Source: Sphingomonas sp.
Lineage (GTDB): Bacteria > Pseudomonadota > Alphaproteobacteria > Sphingomonadales > Sphingomonadaceae
Assembly: GCF_017745215.1 (NCBI RefSeq)
Contig: NZ_JAGHZV010000013.1
Location: forward strand, 1-64,000
DNA length: 64,000 nt
Direction of reading: 5' to 3'
Below the pieces are notes generated by a model. It did not search any database. It was not told the DNA's origin and saw only the letters and a program-made list of their open reading frames with translations. The first letter of the stretch is position 1, and every line of letters begins with the position of its first letter. This document shows, piece by piece, positions 58,782-64,000 of the stretch. The translations under genes and the position numbers were made by a program.

Positions 58782-59753
58782 ATGGCCGATGAAGACGCGT
58801 TCGATGGCTTCGACGAAGGCACGCCGCTGGTCGCGACGCTGATCGGCGGCGCGGCGCTGGTGGTGATCGGGCTCGCGACGCCGCACGTCGTCGGCATGCC
58901 GGCGCTGCGCACGCTCGTCTTCGCGATGCTGGGGCTTGCGGTGGCGGTTTGGGCCGTCGCCTTCGCGCTCACCATCCGCAAGTCGACGGTGCCATGGAAG
59001 GCGGGCAGCCTCGCGCTGCTGCTCGTCATCGCCTTCGCTTCGGCGACCGGCGCCTTCGCGCTCAACCGCGGCAATTTCCGCACCGACGCGAGCACCATCG
59101 CCGAGATGGAGCTGATGCCGGCGGGCGCGCTCCAATTCCCCGCCGGCGCGCGCGACCGCGGCCCGATCTCGCGGCTGCTCGTCGAATCGCACCAGGCGAC
59201 GCAGAACGATCACCGCAAGTTCGCCGAGGACAGCGCCCGGCTGGGCATCGATGCGCTGAAAAGCCCCTATCTGCTCACGCTCCACCCCGAGATCCTGTCG
59301 AACTGCCCGGCAATCGGCGCGCTCAAGCCCAAGCTCGCCGAAGTGAAGCGCAAGGAAGGCGAGCGGCTGGCGGCCTATCTCAAGGCCGTCGATGCGCTCG
59401 GCGAGCCGGAGGACGTCAAGCACGGCCTGCGCCAGGCGATGGCGCCCGCCGAAACCCCCGAGGCGCTCGCTGCGCTCGCCGCGAAGAGCGCCGAGAATAT
59501 CGACGCGACCCAGCAGATGTGCGAGCTGCTCGCACGCAAGACCTGGTACAATAATTTCGCCTATTTCGGCTTCCGCAATGCCGCGGACATGGCGGCGTTC
59601 AACGCGCTGGTGAAGCGGCTCAACGCGATCGAAGCCGATCTGGCCAAGGCCAACCGCGACGGTCGCGCACGCGTGAGCGAAGGCCAGGAGATCGTCCGCG
59701 CCGCGCTGACGCGCACCACCACCGACGAGATCATCGCCGCGCTGACGAAATAG
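58782..59753 (+). CDS. hypothetical membrane protein
   Basis: A 323-aa protein with three N-terminal membrane helices (about residues 17-36, 42-62 and 72-92), then a helical soluble domain containing LLVESHQATQNDHRKFAED, HPEILSNCPAIGALKPKL and ARKTWYNNFAYFGFRN. I do not recognise the family. GGGGAG lies 11 nt upstream of the ATG. It ends 9 bp before the convergent LON-domain gene. Confidence 0.75.
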   Translation: MADEDAFDGFDEGTPLVATLIGGAALVVIGLATPHVVGMPALRTLVFAMLGLAVAVWAVAFALTIRKSTVPWKAGSLALLLVIAFASATGAFALNRGNFRTDASTIAEMELMPAGALQFPAGARDRGPISRLLVESHQATQNDHRKFAEDSARLGIDALKSPYLLTLHPEILSNCPAIGALKPKLAEVKRKEGERLAAYLKAVDALGEPEDVKHGLRQAMAPAETPEALAALAAKSAENIDATQQMCELLARKTWYNNFAYFGFRNAADMAAFNALVKRLNAIEADLAKANRDGRARVSEGQEIVRAALTRTTTDEIIAALTK

Positions 59754-59762
59754 GATGCCAGG

Positions 59763-60371
59763 CTAGGCCCGTCCCTCGCCCGCGCCGCTGGCAAGGCCGT
59801 GGAACTGCATCAGCTGCACCACCAGCTCCGCGCGCTCGGCGAGGTTGGGCGCCTCGATCAGCGCCTGTTTCGACGCGGGGTCGAACGGCGCGATCTGGGC
59901 GATGCCGTTCACCAGCGATTCGTCGTCGAGCCGCGTCACCGCTTCCCAATCGACCGCATAGCCCAGCGCATCGGCGAAGCGCCGCGATTCCATCTCTACC
60001 GCGGCGCGCTCGGCGAGCGACAGCGTCTCGCTCTCGCCCACGGGTTCCAGTTCAGCCTCGACCTGGCGGAACGGGGTCGTCACGTCGAGCTCGCGCACGA
60101 CGGTGAAGCGCGCCAGCCCCTCGAGCACGATGTCGAACCGCCCGTCGGGCAGCGCCTCGACTTCGGAGATCCGCCCGACGCATCCCATCTTGAACAGCTC
60201 TGGCGGCTCGTCCTGGCTGCGCGGCTGGATCATCGCGATCCGCCGGTCGCGCGCCAGGCTGTCGGTCACCAAGGCGCGGTAGCGCGGCTCGAAGATGTGC
60301 AGCGGCAGGTACATCCGCGGAAACAGCAGGGCTCCCGCCAGCGGGAAGATCGAGAGCCGCGTTGCCGTCAT
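59763..60371 (-). CDS. LON substrate-binding domain protein
   Basis: A 202-aa protein consisting of a LON N-terminal (PUA-like) domain: LSIFPLAGALLFPRMYLPLHIFEPRYRAL, then GCVGRISEVEALPDGRFDIVLEG. No AAA+ or protease domain follows, so it is not Lon protease itself. Such stand-alone proteins probably bind substrate proteins. ATG at 60371 overlaps the YbbN-like gene by 4 bp. Confidence 0.9.
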   Translation of the reverse strand: MTATRLSIFPLAGALLFPRMYLPLHIFEPRYRALVTDSLARDRRIAMIQPRSQDEPPELFKMGCVGRISEVEALPDGRFDIVLEGLARFTVVRELDVTTPFRQVEAELEPVGESETLSLAERAAVEMESRRFADALGYAVDWEAVTRLDDESLVNGIAQIAPFDPASKQALIEAPNLAERAELVVQLMQFHGLASGAGEGRA

Positions 60372-61291
60372 CCGAACAGGATCGCCGAAAGCTTGCGCCG
60401 CTGCGCCGAGACCCAGGGATCCTCCAGCCCGACCGCTTCGAACAGCTTGAGCAGCCGCTGGCGCGCAGCCGATTCGTTCCACTCGCGGTCGTCGCGGATC
60501 ATCGCGAGCAGCGTCTCGGCCGCGGCGTCGCGGTCGCCCGCCGCCATCTGCGCGCCGGCGAGCTCGAATCGCGATTCCATGTCCTCGGGATTGGCCGCGG
60601 CATGTTCGGCCAGGCCCGTCATGTCCTCGACCGGCACCGCCTCGCGCGCCAGCGCCACCGCGGCGCGCGCGCGCTCGACTTCGGGCGCCTTGGCGGAGTC
60701 GTCCTCCAGCCCGGCAAGCGCTTCCTCGGCCTCGTCGGTCCGCCCCAGCGCGAGCAGTGCGCGCGCGCGGCCCGCGGCGATCACCGGATGGCCGGGCGCC
60801 ATCTCGGCGATCTGGTCGAACACCGAGAGCGCGCGCTCGGCGTCACCTTCTTCGAGGATCTGCTCGCCCATCGCGATCAGCGGCTCGAGTTCGGCCTCGG
60901 CCTGGGCTTCCTCGCTCTGCAGCGGCAGCTGGCGCAGGATCTGGTCGAGGATCGTGCGGAGCTGCGATTCGGTCCGCGCGGTCGAGAGGTCGGCGACGAG
61001 CTGGCCCTGGAACATCGCATAGACCGTCGGGATCGAGCGGACCTGGAATTGCGAGGCGATGAACTGGTTCTTGTCGACATCGACCTTGGCGAGCACCACG
61101 CCCTTGGCCGCATAGTCCTCGGCGACCTTTTCGAGCACGGGCGCGAGCTGCTTGCAGGGGCCGCACCAATCGGCCCAGAAGTCGATGATCACGAGCTTCG
61201 TCATCGAAGGCTCGACGATGTCGCGGCGGAACGCTTCGACGGATTCGCGTTCGGCAGTGGTCAGTCCGGCTGTAGCCAAGGCTTGCTCCAT
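60368..61291 (-). CDS. thioredoxin-TPR co-chaperone (YbbN/CnoX-like)
   Basis: A 307-aa protein with an N-terminal thioredoxin domain (VIIDFWADWCGPCKQLAPVL, Cys43 and Cys46) and C-terminal tetratricopeptide-like helices (GEQILEEGDAERALSVFDQI and later repeats). CnoX/YbbN protects proteins from hypochlorous stress and hands them to GroEL. E. coli YbbN has a non-canonical SxxC site; this one keeps CGPC and could be redox-active. Confidence 0.9.
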   Translation of the reverse strand: MEQALATAGLTTAERESVEAFRRDIVEPSMTKLVIIDFWADWCGPCKQLAPVLEKVAEDYAAKGVVLAKVDVDKNQFIASQFQVRSIPTVYAMFQGQLVADLSTARTESQLRTILDQILRQLPLQSEEAQAEAELEPLIAMGEQILEEGDAERALSVFDQIAEMAPGHPVIAAGRARALLALGRTDEAEEALAGLEDDSAKAPEVERARAAVALAREAVPVEDMTGLAEHAAANPEDMESRFELAGAQMAAGDRDAAAETLLAMIRDDREWNESAARQRLLKLFEAVGLEDPWVSAQRRKLSAILFG

Positions 61292-61476
61292 CAGGAATCG
61301 TGCGGGTTTTGGCGCACTATGTGGGCGTTCGGCGGGCCGAGGCCAAGCCTTTTCCCATGGGCTTGGCACGGCACGTGATTCTGTGCCGCATTGGGGCTTG
61401 CGCTGCCCGAAAGCCGCTGCTAGTGGCCGCGCCTCACCCAGCCCGGTGCGCCTTCGAGGCCCGGGCAGACGCCAGA

Positions 61477-61551
<75 letters not shown>

Positions 61552-61599
61552 GTCGTCCGGTGGCAGCCGTGCAGCCATCCCAGCCGAATCGCTTGGATC

Positions 61600-61671
61600 C
61601 TCGAATCCCTTGCCGGCGCTCCGCCCTGCCGGCCTAGGTGCGTGGTCGGATTCCTTCGCCCGCAGGGCTCC
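61600..61671 (+). repeat. two degenerate copies of the tRNA-Gly 3' end
   Basis: CTCGAATCCCTTGCCGG (from 61600) and TCGGATTCCTTCGCCCGC (from 61646) resemble the tRNA segment TTCGAATCCCTTCGCCCGC that ends the tRNA. They could be remnants of old tRNA-targeted integrations or of tandem tRNA duplication. No integrase gene is present. Confidence 0.5.
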
Positions 61672-61680
61672 GCCTCGTTG

Positions 61681-62454
61681 TCAGGCCCGGCTGGCCGTCG
61701 CCTCCAGGATCAGCCCCGCAATCTCGTGCGGGTGCGAGATCAGCGAGACGTGGCTCGACTTGAGCTCGATCGTCTTCGCTCTCATCCGTTTCGCCATGAA
61801 GCGCTCGAGGCCGGGATCGATCGTCCGGTCCTCGGTCGAGACGGCGTAGAAGCTCGGCTTGCTCCGCCACGCGGCGACGGTCGTGCGGCCGGCGAGCAGC
61901 GTCTTTTGGAACGGCTGCTGCACCGCATAAAGCGCCCGCGCCTTCGCCATCGGCAGATCCCCGGCGAAATCGCGCTGGAACGCCGCTTCGCTCAGCCGGC
62001 CCTCGTCGCCATCGTAGACGATCCCCGCGCTCGCCGGCGGCGTCGGGAACTTCGCCGCGAGCGCGGCATAATCCTCGCCGGCGTCGGGCGCCCGCGCCGC
62101 GACATAGACCAGGGCCGAGACGTTCGGATGCACGCCTGCTTCGGTGACGATCATGCCCGAGAAACTATGCCCCGCGAGCACCGTCGGCCCGTCCTGCCGG
62201 TCGAGCACGCGCACCGCCGCGGCCACCGCTTCGGGGAGCCTGGTGAGCGGGTTCTGCACCGACGTCACGTTCATCCCGCGCGCCTGGAGCAGCGGGATCA
62301 CTTCGGACCAGGACGAGCCGTCGGCGAAGAGCCCGTGCACCAGCACGACGTTCCGCGCCCGGGTCGCGGCCAGCGTGTCGGCAAGCGCGTGCGGGCTCGC
62401 CAGCACGGCGCCGGCGGTGAAAGCGGCCTTGGTGAAATTGCGGCGATCGAGCAT
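61681..62454 (-). CDS. alpha/beta hydrolase with Tat-like signal
   Basis: A 257-aa alpha/beta hydrolase: twin-Arg-like start MLDRRNFTKAAFTAGAVL, HGLFADGSSW (oxyanion region), nucleophile elbow GHSFSG and a late His in SSHVSLISHP. It resembles the EstC/pyrethroid-hydrolase type. The substrate is unknown. ATG at 62454; an adjacent GTG at 62457 has better spacing to AGGAG. Confidence 0.87.
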   Translation of the reverse strand: MLDRRNFTKAAFTAGAVLASPHALADTLAATRARNVVLVHGLFADGSSWSEVIPLLQARGMNVTSVQNPLTRLPEAVAAAVRVLDRQDGPTVLAGHSFSGMIVTEAGVHPNVSALVYVAARAPDAGEDYAALAAKFPTPPASAGIVYDGDEGRLSEAAFQRDFAGDLPMAKARALYAVQQPFQKTLLAGRTTVAAWRSKPSFYAVSTEDRTIDPGLERFMAKRMRAKTIELKSSHVSLISHPHEIAGLILEATASRA

Positions 62455-62558
62455 CACGGCATCGTCTCCTGGTCGAGGGATGCCACCGGATATGGATCGC
62501 CGCGCGCGGTGCCCAAGTCATCCGAAGGTTTTGGGGCATCGGCTTTGCAGCCGCAGAG

Positions 62559-63572
62559 CTAAGGCCTGTAATCCGCCCACAGCCATTCGATCGCGCCCGG
62601 CAATGTCGCGGCGGTCACGCGCGCGTCCGAATGCGTGCCGCCCAGCGCCCAGACGAAGCGATAGGCATAGCCCTTGGACTTGAGCGCGGCCGCCATCCGC
62701 TGGTTGGCGAGCGGCCAATTGTGCCAGCTCGCCTCGGGGTCGTCGAAATGCAGATCCTTCTCGCCCACCGCCATCCACAGGCGGATCGGCCGGGGCGGCG
62801 CGTTCGGGATCAGCGTCGCGTGGAACTCCCAGGCACCACGCGGCGTCGCCGGGTCGACCGGCGAGGCCTGGTTCACGAAGGTCCCCGAATAGCTGAGCAC
62901 GCGGCGGTACCATTCGGGATGGTACCAGGCCATCGCCAGCGCCGCCGACGCGCCCGAGCTCGCGCCCATCGTCGCGCGCCCCATCGGGTCGCGGCGCAGC
63001 CTGATGCCATAGTAGCGCTCGACCCGCGGCAGCACTTCGGCCTCGACGAACTCGGCATAGCGGCCCGACATCGTGTCGTACTCGAGCCCGCGCTCGGAGC
63101 CCTGCGCATCGCCGCCGCCATTGTGGATCAGGATCGCCGCCATCGCGGGCACGCGGTGCGCCGCGATGAGGTTGTCGAGCACCGTGCCGATCCGCGCGGC
63201 ATACCATTCGCCGTCCTGCACCACCATGAAGGGCAGCGGCACGCCCTTCTTCGCGCCCGCGGGAATGTAGACATAGACGTTGCGGCGATAGGGCGCGGGC
63301 TCGGATTGCTGTTCGTCCGGCGCCGCCATCCGGTTGCCCCAGGCGTCGCGCCGGGCGGTCACGTCGTTCTGGAGCTGGCGGATGCCCGGATAGAGCGCGC
63401 TCTCCTCCGATCGCATCACGAAGCCGTGGATCGCGCCCTTGGGCACCGCGGGATCGACCGCCATCTCGGGCGCATCGGCATAGTCGGGGCCGATGACCAC
63501 CTCCGACTGGTCGGGGCCCGCCGCCGCGGCGGCCAGCAGGAGCAGCGGCGCGGCGAGCAGGGCCCTCATCAT
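62559..63572 (-). CDS. secreted esterase (feruloyl-esterase-like, PF00756 type)
   Basis: A 337-aa protein with a signal peptide (LLAAPLLLLAAAAAG) and an esterase-D/PF00756 fold: NVYVYIPAG, VVQDGEW, nucleophile in MGASSGASAALAMAW, and a late His in ALGGTHSDA. Relatives include feruloyl and acetyl esterases or Fes-type hydrolases, fitting plant polysaccharide use with the GH3 enzyme. It follows an oxidoreductase gene on the same strand. Confidence 0.85.
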   Translation of the reverse strand: MMRALLAAPLLLLAAAAAGPDQSEVVIGPDYADAPEMAVDPAVPKGAIHGFVMRSEESALYPGIRQLQNDVTARRDAWGNRMAAPDEQQSEPAPYRRNVYVYIPAGAKKGVPLPFMVVQDGEWYAARIGTVLDNLIAAHRVPAMAAILIHNGGGDAQGSERGLEYDTMSGRYAEFVEAEVLPRVERYYGIRLRRDPMGRATMGASSGASAALAMAWYHPEWYRRVLSYSGTFVNQASPVDPATPRGAWEFHATLIPNAPPRPIRLWMAVGEKDLHFDDPEASWHNWPLANQRMAAALKSKGYAYRFVWALGGTHSDARVTAATLPGAIEWLWADYRP

Positions 63573-63585
63573 CCTTCTATCTCCC

Positions 63586-64000
63586 TCAGATCGCGTATCT
63601 GCTGCGCTGCGGCCGGCTGAGCATCGCCGCCGCCTCGGGATCGCCGATGATCGTCTCCGCCACCGGGTCCCATCTGATCCTGCGCCCGGTCTTCATCGCG
63701 ATCCAGTGGAGCAGGCAGGTCGAGCACGCCCGGTGCCCGATCTCGGCCGGCGCGCTCACCGCCGCGCCGGTCCGGATCGCGTCGAGCCAGTTCCGGTGCT
63801 GCTCGGGCGCCTTGTAGAGATGGATTTCGTTGGGCCCGATCACGCTGTCGAGGATCCTGGGATCGCTCGCGCGCAGCGGCACGTCGGCGGGCTTGGAGGG
63901 GTCGGAGGCCGAGACCTGGCCGGTGCGCGTCACGAAGATCCAGCCCTTGTCCCCGACGAACTTCACCCCCGTCTCGAACGCGCCCGAGATCGTCATCGTA
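63586..64000 (-). CDS. Gfo/Idh/MocA-family oxidoreductase, C-terminal part
   Basis: The last 137 or so residues of a protein whose start lies beyond the window edge. TGVKFVGDKGWIFVTRTGQV, then HRNWLDAIRTGAAVSAPAEIGHRAC and GRRIRWDPVAETIIGD are typical of the C-terminal domain of Gfo/Idh/MocA sugar dehydrogenase-like proteins. The nucleotide-binding N-domain is outside. It ends 13 bp before the esterase gene. Confidence 0.85.
   Translation of the reverse strand, partial: TMTISGAFETGVKFVGDKGWIFVTRTGQVSASDPSKPADVPLRASDPRILDSVIGPNEIHLYKAPEQHRNWLDAIRTGAAVSAPAEIGHRACSTCLLHWIAMKTGRRIRWDPVAETIIGDPEAAAMLSRPQRSRYAI

Overview
The window looks like chromosome of a sphingomonad (Alphaproteobacteria, Sphingomonas or a close relative). 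This is inferred from very high G+C, the gene repertoire (GH3 glycosidase, tryptophan-halogenase-like protein, argH-lptM-lysA block, CtrA-type box) and dispersed GTCATCCCGGCGAAAGCCGG palindromes. No rRNA, CRISPR array or complete insertion sequence is visible.

Positions 1-36973 hold a nearly complete single-flagellum locus. On the minus strand flgBCDEFGHIJKL (8853 to 140) encodes rod, hook, rings and hook-junction proteins. Divergent from it are a very compact motA/motB-like stator pair, then flgA, flgM and flgN, then a lytic transglycosylase with flhA and fliA. Between 15.3 and 20.6 kb sit four non-flagellar genes: a small AT-richer SLATT-like membrane protein, a DUF5675-like protein, mntH and a GH3 glycosidase. 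Then come flagellin (minus strand) and a divergent sigma54 activator that heads fliEFGHIJKLMNOPQR-flhB, followed by fliD-fliS.

Promoter motifs suggest a regulatory cascade. A CtrA-like box lies upstream of the activator gene (flbD/fleQ type). Four sigma54 motifs (GGCAC-N5-TTGC type) precede flgB, motA, the transglycosylase-flhA-fliA unit and fliK. Three matching sigma28 motifs (TAAA-N14/15-GCCGTTyT) precede flgM, flagellin and fliD-fliS. FliA with its antagonist FlgM would form the last tier. This FliA/FlgM/FlgN/FliS/FliO set is unlike the Caulobacter scheme and looks more gamma/beta-proteobacterial.

Positions 37-50 kb are mainly housekeeping: a CoA-transferase, an FMN reductase, an orphan response regulator, a ZntB-like transporter, a siroheme synthase N-domain, lysA-lptM-argH, a TlpA-like lipoprotein, a PIN/Phd toxin-antitoxin pair, a CPA2 antiporter, an outer-membrane barrel and a flavin-dependent halogenase homologue.

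Positions 50-64 kb carry tRNA-Gln(CUG), ppx, rlmE, an EF-hand protein, rpoZ, a PLD-type cardiolipin synthase overlapping an orphan lasso-peptide-B2-like protease, an AraC regulator, an SDR, an ArsR-VOC-SRPBCC-SRPBCC operon with twin operators, LON-domain and YbbN-like genes, tRNA-Gly(GCC), two hydrolases and the end of a Gfo/Idh/MocA oxidoreductase that leaves the window.

The most unusual items are the minimal stator genes (MotA without its first membrane helix, on an apparently leaderless sigma54 mRNA), an L-ring protein FlgH without a lipobox cysteine, a perfect 33-bp inverted repeat between fliI and fliJ, a leader hairpin masking the fliK ribosome site, the orphan SLATT protein, and the cls/B2-like gene pair.
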